The notes beneath the pieces are model-generated. The model was not told where the DNA came from, ran no database searches, and saw only the letters and a program-made list of their open reading frames with translations. DNA of 29,133 bases. It comes from an uncultured Clostridia bacterium. Its GTDB lineage: Bacteria > Bacillota > Clostridia > TANB77 > CAG-508. This document shows positions 14,344 to 20,902 of this stretch, piece by piece (the first letter of the stretch is position 1; each line of letters opens with the position of its first letter). The DNA lies in the NCBI GenBank assembly GCA_948934525.1, contig CAQZSK010000016.1:1-29133 (forward strand), read 5' to 3'. The position numbers and the translations under genes were made by a program.

Positions 14344-15782
14344 TAATATTGCCTTCCCCATACTACCATTTTATCTGCTTTTTTACCACAGCATACACAA
14401 GTATCTGAAATATGTTCTTGTTCAAATGGAATACATCTTGATTTTGCACCTGTTAATTCTCTAATTTTATCTTCACAAGCTTCTTCTCCGCACCACATAG
14501 CTTTGACAAATCCTTGATTTTCTTCCATATTTTTAGCAAACTCTTCCATATTAGTAGCAACTGTTGTCTTCTCTTCTAATCTTTTTTTGCATTCTGCAAA
14601 CATATTTTCTTGAATATCTTCTAAAAGAATTCCTAATTCACTAGATAACTCTTCTAATTTTATTTCTTGTTTTTCTAGTGTATCTCTTCTAACAGCAACA
14701 CATATACCATTTTCAATGTCTCTTGGTCCCATCTCAATACGTACTGGAACTCCTCTCATTTCCCAATCATTGAACTTATATCCTGTAGAATAATTATCTC
14801 TCAAATCTAATTTTACCCTATAATTTTCCTCAAGCATTTTGTATACTTCTTGTGCTTTTTCAGTAACCCCTTCTTTATGTGCTGCAATCGGTACAATAAC
14901 TACTTGGATAGGTGCCACTCTTGGTGGTAGCTTTAAACCTCTGTTATCTCCATGTGCCATGATAACTCCACCAATTAATCTTGTACTTATTCCCCAAGAA
15001 GTTTGATAAGCATACTCTTCTTTTCCCTCTTTATTTTGAAATTTTACTTCAAATGGTTTTGTGAAGTTTTGACCAAAATAGTGAGAAGTTCCTGATTGTA
15101 ATGCTTTACCATCATGCATCATAGTTTCTACTGTATAGGTATTATCTGCTCCTGCAAATTTCTCACTTGGTGTCTTTTCTCCTTTTACTACTGGAATAGC
15201 TAATAATTCCTCTATTACTTGCTCATAAATATTTAACATTTGAATGGTTCTTTGTCTTGCTTCTTCTTCTGTTGCATGAATTGTATGACCTTCTTGCCAT
15301 AAAAATTCTCTAGAACGTAAGAAAGGCCTTGTTTCTTTTTCCCATCTTAGTACACTACACCATTGGTTATATACCATTGGTAAATCTCTCCATGAACTTA
15401 ACCATTTAGAATATAAATTGGAAAACATGGTTTCAGAAGTTGGACGAATACATAACTTTTCTTCTAATTCTTCTCCTCCACCTTGTGTTACCCAAGCTAC
15501 TTCTGGCGCAAACCCTTCTACATGGTCTTTCTCTTTTTGTAACAAACTTTCTGGAATTAATAGTGGTAAATATACATTTTCTACTCCTGATTTTTTAAAT
15601 AAATCATCTGCATATTTTTGAATATTTTCCCAAATAGCATAACCATAAGGCTTAATTGCTACACAACCTTTGGTATCTGTATAGTCAGCTAAATCAGCCT
15701 TTTTTACAATATCTGTATACCACTGTGCAAAATCATCTTCAATGTTTGTAATTTCTTTTACAAACTCCTTTTCTTTACTCAT
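14343..15782 (-). CDS. proS: Prolyl-tRNA synthetase, archaeal/eukaryotic type
   Basis: A 479-residue class II synthetase that charges tRNA-Pro. It is the short ProS type 3 without the editing insertion found in long bacterial forms. Visible are motif 2 (RPTSETMFSNLYSKW, RPFLRSREFLWQEGHTIHAT), 'GTSHYFGQNF', motif 3 (AHGDNRGLKLPPRVAP), the anticodon-binding domain and the C-terminal zinc-type domain with four Cys (GEEACEDKI, CVCCGK) ending in the typical Tyr (VWGRQY). It is preceded by an unusual purine-rich spacer and followed by the inverted repeat. No T-box is seen. Confidence 0.96.
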   Translation of the reverse strand: MSKEKEFVKEITNIEDDFAQWYTDIVKKADLADYTDTKGCVAIKPYGYAIWENIQKYADDLFKKSGVENVYLPLLIPESLLQKEKDHVEGFAPEVAWVTQGGGEELEEKLCIRPTSETMFSNLYSKWLSSWRDLPMVYNQWCSVLRWEKETRPFLRSREFLWQEGHTIHATEEEARQRTIQMLNIYEQVIEELLAIPVVKGEKTPSEKFAGADNTYTVETMMHDGKALQSGTSHYFGQNFTKPFEVKFQNKEGKEEYAYQTSWGISTRLIGGVIMAHGDNRGLKLPPRVAPIQVVIVPIAAHKEGVTEKAQEVYKMLEENYRVKLDLRDNYSTGYKFNDWEMRGVPVRIEMGPRDIENGICVAVRRDTLEKQEIKLEELSSELGILLEDIQENMFAECKKRLEEKTTVATNMEEFAKNMEENQGFVKAMWCGEEACEDKIRELTGAKSRCIPFEQEHISDTCVCCGKKADKMVVWGRQY

Positions 15783-15919
15783 TTTTATTTTCTCCCTTTC
15801 TACTATTTTAAGACTTCTAACGAGGACGCCTCTTTCCCTAAGGTCTCTCCTCTAAGGCCAAGGTGTGTCTCCTCCAGCCCCTAATATTCCTTAAAGGATA
15901 CGATATGTCCCCCCGAGAT
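15783..15919 (-). other. Purine-rich, GC-raised spacer upstream of proS
   Basis: The 137 bases between scpB and proS are clearly richer in G on the minus strand than their surroundings. They hold several Shine-Dalgarno-like runs (GGAGGAG, GAGGAGAG, TAGGGG, AAGGAA) and short palindromes (CCTTTAAGG, GAGG-CGT-CCTC). No ORF with a start codon and no T-box sequence is visible. The proS ribosome site (AAGGGAGAA) is at its end. Function is unknown. Confidence 0.45.
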
Positions 15920-16585
15920 TTAGTTATTAATATTTTCTCTATTTCCTTCTTCCTCCCTTTCGGGCATTGGAGCCTCATTTTGAGTTTCTTCTTCGTTATC
16001 TTCATTATCCTTTTTTGCTTTCTCTTGTTCTTCCATCACATCATCAATTACAATTTGTTGATTCTCATCTACCTTGTATCTTGGTAGTTCTGGAAGTTCA
16101 TCTAAACTATTAAATCCAAACATTCTAAAAAACTCTGGTGTTACTCCATAAGTTCCTGGCTTTCCTGGTGCATCTAGTTTTCCTGTTTCCTCTATCAAAT
16201 GATATTCTAATAATTTATAAATAGTAGCATCAGAACCAACACCACGAATTGAATCAATCTCTGCTCTTGTAATACGTGGATTATATGCAATAATGGCTAA
16301 TGTTTCTAGTGCTGCTTGTGATAGATTTGGCTTATTTCTTTTATCAAATATACTATAAATCACTTCATAATATTCTTTTTTTGTGCATAATTGATAGGCT
16401 TCACCTACATTAATAATTTGAAGCCCTCTATTTTCTTCTTGATATTCAATTTTCATACTTTCTACAATGCTAATAATTTCTTCGGAGTTCGCCTCTAATG
16501 CTAGCATCAATTCTTTAATTTTTACTTCTCTACCTGCTGCAAAAAGTATTGCTTCTATCATTCCTTTTGCTTTATTAATTTCCAT
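15920..16585 (-). CDS. scpB: Segregation and condensation protein B
   Basis: A 221-residue ScpB, which with ScpA and SMC forms the bacterial condensin. The two winged-helix domains occupy residues 1-165: 'GMIEAILFAAGREVKIKELM' at the start, then 'LSQAALETLAIIAYNPRITRAEIDSIRGV' and 'PGKPGTYGVTPEFFRMFGFNSLDELP', the most conserved part. The last 45 residues are a disordered Glu/Asn-rich tail. ScpA is not next to it in this window. It has its own promoter (16609-16637), divergent from the small gene at 16716. Confidence 0.94.
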   Translation of the reverse strand: MEINKAKGMIEAILFAAGREVKIKELMLALEANSEEIISIVESMKIEYQEENRGLQIINVGEAYQLCTKKEYYEVIYSIFDKRNKPNLSQAALETLAIIAYNPRITRAEIDSIRGVGSDATIYKLLEYHLIEETGKLDAPGKPGTYGVTPEFFRMFGFNSLDELPELPRYKVDENQQIVIDDVMEEQEKAKKDNEDNEEETQNEAPMPEREEEGNRENINN

Positions 16586-16608
16586 TTTTCTAATTTCCTT
16601 CCTCCCAT

Positions 16609-16637
16609 ATTATCCCACGCTTACTGCTTTGTGTCAA
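16609..16637 (-). promoter_or_regulatory. Sigma-A promoter of scpB
   Basis: On the minus strand, -35 TTGACA (16637-16632) and -10 GATAAT (16614-16609) are 17 bases apart, followed by a GGGAGGAAG ribosome site. Confidence 0.82.
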
Positions 16638-16654
16638 GCTATTTACAAGAATCA

Positions 16655-16683
16655 TTGACATTGTTTTTTGCTTGTGATAATAT
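16655..16683 (+). promoter_or_regulatory. Sigma-A promoter of the small gene at 16716
   Basis: -35 TTGACA (16655-16660) and -10 TAATAT (16678-16683) are 17 bases apart. It is divergent from the scpB promoter, with 17 bases between the two -35 boxes. Confidence 0.75.
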
Positions 16684-16715
16684 TAATTTAATTTAAAGAG
16701 TGGAGTGATGCTAAA

Positions 16716-16892
16716 ATGAATGAAGAAAGAAAAAAAGAGACGCAAAAAAAGATAGAAGTAGTAACTGGAGATGGAGATTTAGATATTTCTCCTGTACGTG
16801 AACATTTAGAGGTAGAAAAACCTAAACCAAAAGAAGATAGAACTATTTTTATTCCTGAAGTAAAAAAAGAAACAAATCGTGAAGAAAACTAA
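16716..16892 (+). CDS. Small charged protein of unknown function
   Basis: A 58-residue, highly charged, probably unstructured protein (MNEERKKETQKKIEVV, then 'GDLDISPVREHLEVEKPKPKED', ending KKETNREEN). The central 'ISPVREHLEVEKPKP' looks like the kind of short motif that is conserved, but I cannot name a family. It has its own consensus promoter, a ribosome site (GGAGTGATGC before ATG) and an immediate intrinsic terminator, which together argue that it is a real single-gene unit. Confidence 0.75.
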   Translation: MNEERKKETQKKIEVVTGDGDLDISPVREHLEVEKPKPKEDRTIFIPEVKKETNREEN

Positions 16893-16909
16893 TTCTTCAC
16901 GATTTTATT
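16877..16909 (+). terminator. Terminator of the small gene
   Basis: TCGTGAAGAA pairs with TTCTTCACGA (ten pairs, loop AACTAA) followed by TTTTATT. The first arm is formed by the last codons and the loop contains the stop codon. Confidence 0.85.
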
Positions 16910-16918
16910 GCATCAACT

Positions 16919-16954
16919 AAAAAGCAATTCTAACTTCTTAAAAATTAGAATTGC
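16919..16954 (-). terminator. Terminator of the SSB-like gene
   Basis: On the minus strand GCAATTCTAA pairs with TTAGAATTGC, ten pairs, followed by TTTTT. It is convergent with the neighbouring plus-strand terminator. Confidence 0.85.
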
Positions 16955-16970
16955 CTTATTTTTCTATTTC

Positions 16971-17675
16971 TTAGATAGCTTCTTGATTTTCAGCTACTTC
17001 TGTATTCTCTTCTTGGTTTTCATTGCTTTCTTGGTTTGCTACTTCTAAGCTTGATACAGATACTTCATAAGCCACTTTCTTTTCTACTGTACCATCTTCA
17101 TATTTCTTTTCATATTCTCTTGATTGAACACGTCCGATGATTTTAACTTCTGTTCCAACTGGAATGTTTTCACAGAATCTAGCATTTCTTCCCCATGCAA
17201 TACATGGAATATAGTCAGACTTGTTATATGCTCTATTAACAGCTAGTAAAATATCTGAAATTTCTCTTCCAAATGGCGTTTTACGATAAATTGGCTTTTT
17301 ACAAATATATCCATCTAAAGTTACTTCATTTGATACCATTTCATTACTAACTTCTAGTTCCTCTTCTTGATTTTCTAAAAAATTAATGTCTTTTGCAAAA
17401 ACAGTTAGAATTAATCTGTTTTTTTCTTGATCATAACTGTTATATGATCTAAATTGACCATCAATTTCTAATTTACTTCCGATTACTAAATCTTTCATTG
17501 TTAATAATCTTTCAGAAATTGTAACTGGAATATTATCTGCATTTCCACTTAAACGAGGTACACTTAAATCAAAAATATAGAATTTTTCTCCATAGATTTC
17601 ATGACTAAATCTTTTGTCACTTGTTACCTTTCCAACCAATACTAAATGGTTATTATCATCATAATTTGTATTCAA
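16971..17675 (-). CDS. Single-stranded DNA-binding-like protein, two OB folds
   Basis: A 234-residue protein with two SSB-type OB folds in tandem. The first (about 8-105) reads 'HLVLVGKVTSDKRFSHEIYG' to 'GSKLEIDGQFRSYNS'. The second (about 118-215) reads 'EVTLDGYICKKPIYRKTPFGREISDILLAVNR', then 'DYIPCIAWGRNARFCENIPVGTEVKIIGRVQSRE', which is close to classical SSB. The tail is Glu/Asn-rich and does not end in the DDDIPF-type tip of true SSB, so this is an accessory SSB-like protein. The start is TTG at 17675, eight bases after the GGGAGG ribosome site. Confidence 0.85.
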   Translation of the reverse strand: MNTNYDDNNHLVLVGKVTSDKRFSHEIYGEKFYIFDLSVPRLSGNADNIPVTISERLLTMKDLVIGSKLEIDGQFRSYNSYDQEKNRLILTVFAKDINFLENQEEELEVSNEMVSNEVTLDGYICKKPIYRKTPFGREISDILLAVNRAYNKSDYIPCIAWGRNARFCENIPVGTEVKIIGRVQSREYEKKYEDGTVEKKVAYEVSVSSLEVANQESNENQEENTEVAENQEAI

Positions 17676-17757
17676 TTTGTTTTCCTCCCTACCTTTGTTT
17701 CTTATCTAGTTTATTCATAGTATATAAATTTTAGACTAACACCTAGTCACAATACCT

Positions 17758-17786
17758 ATTATACTACACTTTTTTGGTTTTGTCTA
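17758..17786 (-). promoter_or_regulatory. Sigma-A promoter of the SSB-like gene
   Basis: On the minus strand, -35 TAGACA (17786-17781) and -10 TATAAT (17763-17758) are 17 bases apart. The leader is about 75 bases. Confidence 0.82.
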
Positions 17787-17836
17787 CATAAAATGTTATT
17801 TTTTTCTTTTATTTTCAATTTTTTCTACTAATACCA

Positions 17837-18313
17837 TTATTTTTTAGCACTTATAAAAAGTAAACTTGCTAATTCCATTACTGCTATATCATTTGCTTTT
17901 TTCCCTATTTCTATTTGAATTTCTTGTGGCTCTATTACTTCTCGTTCAACGTTTCTTATTGCTCTTTGCAGGCAAATCATCATCTTATTTTCTTCCACAC
18001 TCGAAGCAGTTATCGTTGACTTTTGGTTATAACCATAAGTAATAATTCTTAAATCTAAGTTTTCCAAAAGTACTAGATTTTCTTTTATATCACTATTTAA
18101 TATAAAGTAGTCTGTCCCTTTTGCAATTGTACGAATCACTTCTTGATTTGTTGTAATCTTTTTCCCCAACAAAAATATATCAAATTTTACATTATGCATA
18201 TTTTGAATTGTATCTTCTGTTAGAAAAAATACATCTTCCCATTGCCTTTTTTTTAATTCTTCTTTTAGATATACTTTGCTTTTTGGCTCTGTTAAGACAC
18301 CTATTAAAGACAT
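17837..18313 (-). CDS. Conserved clostridial protein, function unknown
   Basis: A 158-residue soluble protein starting MSLIGVLTEPKSK. The ATG at 18313 is chosen because AAAGGAG lies nine bases before it; an upstream ATG at 18373 would add 20 residues that look like leader sequence. Beta-alpha alternation (KFDIFLLGKK, TDYFILNSDI, LRIITYGYNQKSTITASSV) suggests a Rossmann-like fold, and 'YGYNQKSTITASS' recalls the substrate-binding part of Mur ligases. I recall similar clostridial proteins without known function. Mur-related activity is only a weak inference. It lies 69 bases downstream of a small membrane protein gene. Confidence 0.7.
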   Translation of the reverse strand: MSLIGVLTEPKSKVYLKEELKKRQWEDVFFLTEDTIQNMHNVKFDIFLLGKKITTNQEVIRTIAKGTDYFILNSDIKENLVLLENLDLRIITYGYNQKSTITASSVEENKMMICLQRAIRNVEREVIEPQEIQIEIGKKANDIAVMELASLLFISAKK

Positions 18314-18382
18314 AACTATAAACTCCTTTGCTTTATAGGTGTAAGTATACCCCTTGTTCTTAAAGTTATTCAAAAAACTTCA

Positions 18383-18553
18383 TTAATTTGTTTGATTAAT
18401 TATATTGTTATTTCCTTCTTGTACATTTACAGAAGTCTCTATTACATTAGAGGGCGAATTTGTAACAGCAAAAGCTATAACAAATAAAATCACTACAGTG
18501 CTAAGTGCTACTAGATAAGAATATATTTTTTGTTTATTAAATACGATAAACAT
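18383..18553 (-). CDS. Small single-span membrane protein
   Basis: A 56-residue protein starting MFIVFNKQKIYSYLVALSTV, with one membrane segment (residues 11-31) and a polar tail rich in Asn (NNNIINQTN). The start at 18553 is supported by AAGGAGAG six bases upstream; a longer frame to 18658 is probably not translated. The N-terminus is the kind seen on membrane-anchored cell-wall or spore proteins of clostridia, but there is no catalytic domain. It is probably co-transcribed with the gene at 17837-18313. Function is unknown. Confidence 0.65.
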   Translation of the reverse strand: MFIVFNKQKIYSYLVALSTVVILFVIAFAVTNSPSNVIETSVNVQEGNNNIINQTN

Positions 18554-18698
18554 ATTACTCTCCTTCTTTTCCTTTTTATTAGAATATATGCTTATTTTAA
18601 TCAATATATTCAAAAAATGTACCTTAACATTTTTGTCACAATTCGTCGATTTATACATAGAATATATTAAATAACAAAGAAAGGAAGGAAAAATATTT

Positions 18699-19148
18699 AT
18701 GGATTACGAAAAATGCGTATGCCCTGTTATGAATGTTGATGGTGTCTTAGCAACAGGTAAACAATTTGATTTAGATATTACTTTACCAGAAGATAATAGA
18801 ACTGTTATTTATGGTATCGTAAAAGATTGCTATCAAGATCCTATAAAAGATGCTGTTGTAAAATTAGTTGAGGTTGTTTGTGAATGTGGTGAAGAGGAAA
18901 GAAGACCTGTTTCTCACACTTTCACAGATAAAAATGGTGAATTCGTTTTTGGACCTTTATGTGCTAACAGACTTTATGAAATCGAAATTTGGGTAGACCA
19001 AGTAAAACATTGTAAAGTATGTACTTGTGGTAAACATGAAGGTAAATGCCTAAAAGGTGTTGAATTAGAATGCCCTCCATGTAAAGAATGTTGCGAAAAA
19101 CCTTGTGATAAACCTTGTCTAAAACCTTGCGAAAAGCCTTGCAAATAG
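18699..19148 (+). CDS. Cys-rich protein with carboxypeptidase-regulatory-like domain
   Basis: A 149-residue protein with no signal peptide or membrane segment. Residues 30-105 form a beta-sandwich of the carboxypeptidase regulatory-like type: 'TVIYGIVKDCYQDPIKDAVVKLVEV', then 'SHTFTDKNGEFVFGPLCANRLYEIEIWVDQ'. The C-terminal 45 residues are very Cys-rich (CKVCTCGKHEGKC, then CKECC) and end in the repeated unit (C-x-KP) read as CEKP-CDKP-CLKP-CEKP-CK. Disulfide or metal cross-linking in a surface or spore-coat layer would fit, but that is inference. The ribosome site is GAAAGGAAGG. It is a single-gene unit with its own terminator. Confidence 0.8.
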   Translation: MDYEKCVCPVMNVDGVLATGKQFDLDITLPEDNRTVIYGIVKDCYQDPIKDAVVKLVEVVCECGEEERRPVSHTFTDKNGEFVFGPLCANRLYEIEIWVDQVKHCKVCTCGKHEGKCLKGVELECPPCKECCEKPCDKPCLKPCEKPCK

Positions 19149-19170
19149 GTTAACTATATTTATATAAAGC

Positions 19171-19207
19171 AAAAAAGAAATCATAGTATATACTATGGTT
19201 TCTTTTT
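19171..19207. terminator. Bidirectional terminator
   Basis: AAAGAAA.CATAGTA pairs with TACTATG.TTTCTTT with A- and T-runs at the ends, so it can work in both directions. It serves the Cys-rich gene (plus) and the small gene ending at 19214 (minus). Confidence 0.85.
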
Positions 19208-19213
19208 AACAAT

Positions 19214-19354
19214 TTATACAATTCCCATTTTTTTGGCGAACTGTCTTCCCTTTTTCATCATTCTTCTTTTACTTTGGTCCATTGTTTCAGCATACATCAT
19301 TGCAATTCCCGCTGTTACAATCCCACCAATTAGCATACCTTTCATAAACTTCAT
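19214..19354 (-). CDS. Small YtxH-like membrane protein
   Basis: A 46-residue protein, MKFMKGMLIGGIVTAGIAMM followed by a basic tail (YAETMDQSKRRMMKKGRQFAKKMGIV). A Gly-rich hydrophobic N-terminal segment followed by a basic amphipathic region resembles YtxH-type small envelope proteins. An AGGAGG ribosome site is nine bases upstream. It is 15 bases downstream of the TauE gene, so it is probably the last gene of that operon. Function is unknown. Confidence 0.7.
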   Translation of the reverse strand: MKFMKGMLIGGIVTAGIAMMYAETMDQSKRRMMKKGRQFAKKMGIV

Positions 19355-19369
19355 TTAGCATTTCCTCCT

Positions 19370-19772
19370 TTATTTAATTTTGTTCTCTTTGTTAGTATGC
19401 TTATTTTTTTGTTTAATATACATTTTATACCACGAATATATTTCATAACTTGCAATTATTAATAAAAAAATTCCAAATAGTTTCTTTAACATTTGTACAT
19501 TAATGTGAGTACTAATACCTGCACTTACTGCTGCTCCTATCACTCCTGATATAACAATAGGAATAGCCAACTTCCATTCTATATTCTTATTCTTAATTCC
19601 AATTATAATAGCTCCAACTGCTGTTGGAATAAAATATACAATATTAGTAGCTTGTGCTATGTGTTGATCTATTCCCATAAAAATAGAAAGGAGAAGAATT
19701 AAAATTGTTCCTCCTCCCATTCCCATTCCGACTTACAATCCCTGATATAAAACCTATTACTAATTCTTCCAT
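19370..19772 (-). CDS. TauE/SafE-type half transporter, +1 frameshift at CGG
   Basis: A 133-residue membrane protein in two frames. ATG at 19772 opens MEELVIGFISGIVS and then meets CGG (19730-19728), after which the in-frame product is non-homologous and stops. Skipping the C (GTA AGT C GGA ATG) gives FISGIVS-G-MGMGGGTILI, which is the TauE/SafE signature (compare VAGIISGLFTAGGGLIIV in the gene just upstream), followed by about three more membrane segments. The internal ATG at 19726 would cut off the first helix and the signature. Each TauE gene here is half the usual size of 240-260 residues, so the two products probably assemble as a heterodimeric anion exporter. The substrate is unknown. 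Confidence 0.88.
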
Positions 19773-19788
19773 ACACTTCTTTTCTTCC

Positions 19789-20136
19789 TTATTTTACTAT
19801 CATATTAATTCCTGCATAAATGAGAAACAATGTAAAAGCAATTTTTAAATATTTTTCTGGTAAACGTCCCAGTAGCTTTGCTCCTATTATCCCTCCAAGA
19901 ATTCCACCAATTGCACACTTAATACCAATATCCCATCTAATAAAGTTACTACTTATATAAAAAAACGCTGTAACTAATACCATTGGTAAAATGCAAAATA
20001 ATGAAGTAGCCCTTGCATTTTTAGGCTCTAATTTTAAAGTATATAATAAGGCTGGAACAATAATCAAGCCTCCACCAGCAGTAAAAAGTCCACTAATAAT
20101 TCCTGCCACTAGACCTACTAAAATTCTTTTTAACAT
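19789..20136 (-). CDS. TauE/SafE-type half transporter
   Basis: A 115-residue protein with about four membrane segments and the N-terminal repeat signature (MLKRILVGLVAGIISGLFTA, GGGLIIVPALLY), then 'GGILGGIIGAKLLGRLPEKYLK', typical of the TauE/SafE family of sulfite/sulfoacetate-type exporters. It is half of a full-length transporter. The second half-size gene starts 16 bases downstream. A GAAGG ribosome site precedes ATG. No sulfur-specific gene adjoins, although a cysteine desulfurase gene is nearby, so the substrate remains open. Confidence 0.88.
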   Translation of the reverse strand: MLKRILVGLVAGIISGLFTAGGGLIIVPALLYTLKLEPKNARATSLFCILPMVLVTAFFYISSNFIRWDIGIKCAIGGILGGIIGAKLLGRLPEKYLKIAFTLFLIYAGINMIVK

Positions 20137-20178
20137 TTTCTTACCTTCTATATTTAGTATGGTCTTTCTTACTTGTTA

Positions 20179-20425
20179 TTATTCACTATCTTCCTTATTT
20201 TTCTTATCTCCGAGAAATTAAATTGATTTGTCTTTCTGCTAATTCAGTTAAAATCATATCACATTTTAACATTTCTGCGATTACTGATTTTTTTAAATCT
20301 TCTCTTTCTATATTATCTGCCACATCTAAAAATTTCTGTAATTGTCTTAAGTACCCCTTATTTTTCTCTTTCCATTCCCTGTTAGTAGGTGTTTTTTCTT
20401 TTGTAAAAAATGATTTTATGCTCAT
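20179..20425 (-). CDS. Small helical protein, probable +1 frameshift at CGG
   Basis: In frame, ATG at 20425 gives 73 residues ending 'LIS-RR' with a TAA at 20204-20206 right after the codon CGG (20212-20210). With the C skipped (TCT C GGA GAT), the protein becomes 81 residues, ends LIS-GDKKNKEDSE and meets a double TAA at 20181-20176. Both readings give a plausible tail, so this is the weakest of the five CGG sites. The body is helical and charged (GYLRQLQKFLDVADNIERED, then 'AEMLKCDMILTELAERQINL'). I do not recognise the family. A GAGGTG ribosome site is five bases before ATG. It is first in the TauE operon (42-base gap) and divergent from a regulator. Confidence 0.65.
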
Positions 20426-20532
20426 TTAGCACACCTCTTTTCGTTTACTTTCAGATGGTTTTTTATTACCGTTATCGTCATGTTACTTTCTTAATATGTC
20501 ATTTTAATACATCTCGTGATAAAATACAAGTA

Positions 20533-20574
20533 TGTGACAAAATCCGACATATTTCGTCACAGTTATTTTACAAT
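20533..20574 (+). promoter_or_regulatory. Operator-like inverted repeat and -10 box
   Basis: TGTGACAAAAT (20533-20543) and ATTTCGTCACA (20551-20561) form a near-perfect inverted repeat with a seven-base spacer, ten of eleven positions matching. It lies directly upstream of a -10-like TACAAT (20569-20574) for the regulator gene. The position suits autoregulation by the encoded helix-turn-helix protein, which is inference. Confidence 0.5.
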
Positions 20575-20589
20575 AGAAAGGTGAAGTTC

Positions 20590-20805
20590 ATGATTAAAAT
20601 AAAGTTATCTGATTTACTTGGTAAAAATAAGATGACTCAGAAAGCTCTTGCAGATATCACTCATATTCGTCCTGCAACTATTTCAAAAATGTACTATGAG
20701 GAAACCAAAAGAATTGATATAGACCAATTAAATCGTATTTGTAAAGCCTTTAGCTGTGAAATTTCTGAGTTATTAGAGTACATACCAGAAGATAAAACCG
20801 AATAA
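20590..20805 (+). CDS. Cro/C1-type helix-turn-helix regulator
   Basis: A 71-residue protein that is a single HTH_3/Cro-C1 domain: 'IKIKLSDLLGKNKMTQKALA' followed by 'ITHIRPATISKMYYEETKRIDIDQLNRICKAF' and the closing 'CEISELLEYIPEDK'. Small one-domain regulators of this type usually bind as dimers to short inverted repeats, and one is present just upstream. The start at 20590 follows an AAAGGTG ribosome site; a longer frame upstream is not supported. It is divergent from the gene at 20179-20425 and the TauE operon, which are possible targets. Confidence 0.88.
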   Translation: MIKIKLSDLLGKNKMTQKALADITHIRPATISKMYYEETKRIDIDQLNRICKAFSCEISELLEYIPEDKTE

Positions 20806-20848
20806 ATTTATTTTTTAAGATTAATTTATAGGTTAATGTAATTATATC

Positions 20849-20879
20849 AAAAAACACTAGTAAATTACTAGTGTTTTTT
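20849..20879. terminator. Bidirectional terminator
   Basis: AAAAAACACTAGTA pairs perfectly with TACTAGTGTTTTTT (14 pairs, loop AAT), with T runs in both directions. It serves the regulator (plus) and the cysteine desulfurase (minus). Confidence 0.9.
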
Positions 20880-20902
20880 ATTATTTTTTTTAATTTCAAG
20901 AA

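Noticed and set aside
15783..15919. T-box riboswitch before proS
   Set aside because: No AGGGTGGNACC-type antiterminator sequence and no terminator hairpin are visible.
19370..19726. TauE gene starting at the internal ATG 19726
   Set aside because: It would lose the first helix and cut into the family signature; no ribosome site is positioned for it.
994..20212. Simple reassignment of CGG to another amino acid
   Set aside because: Reassignment would keep the reading frame; in these genes the zero frame stops soon after and homology continues one base on.
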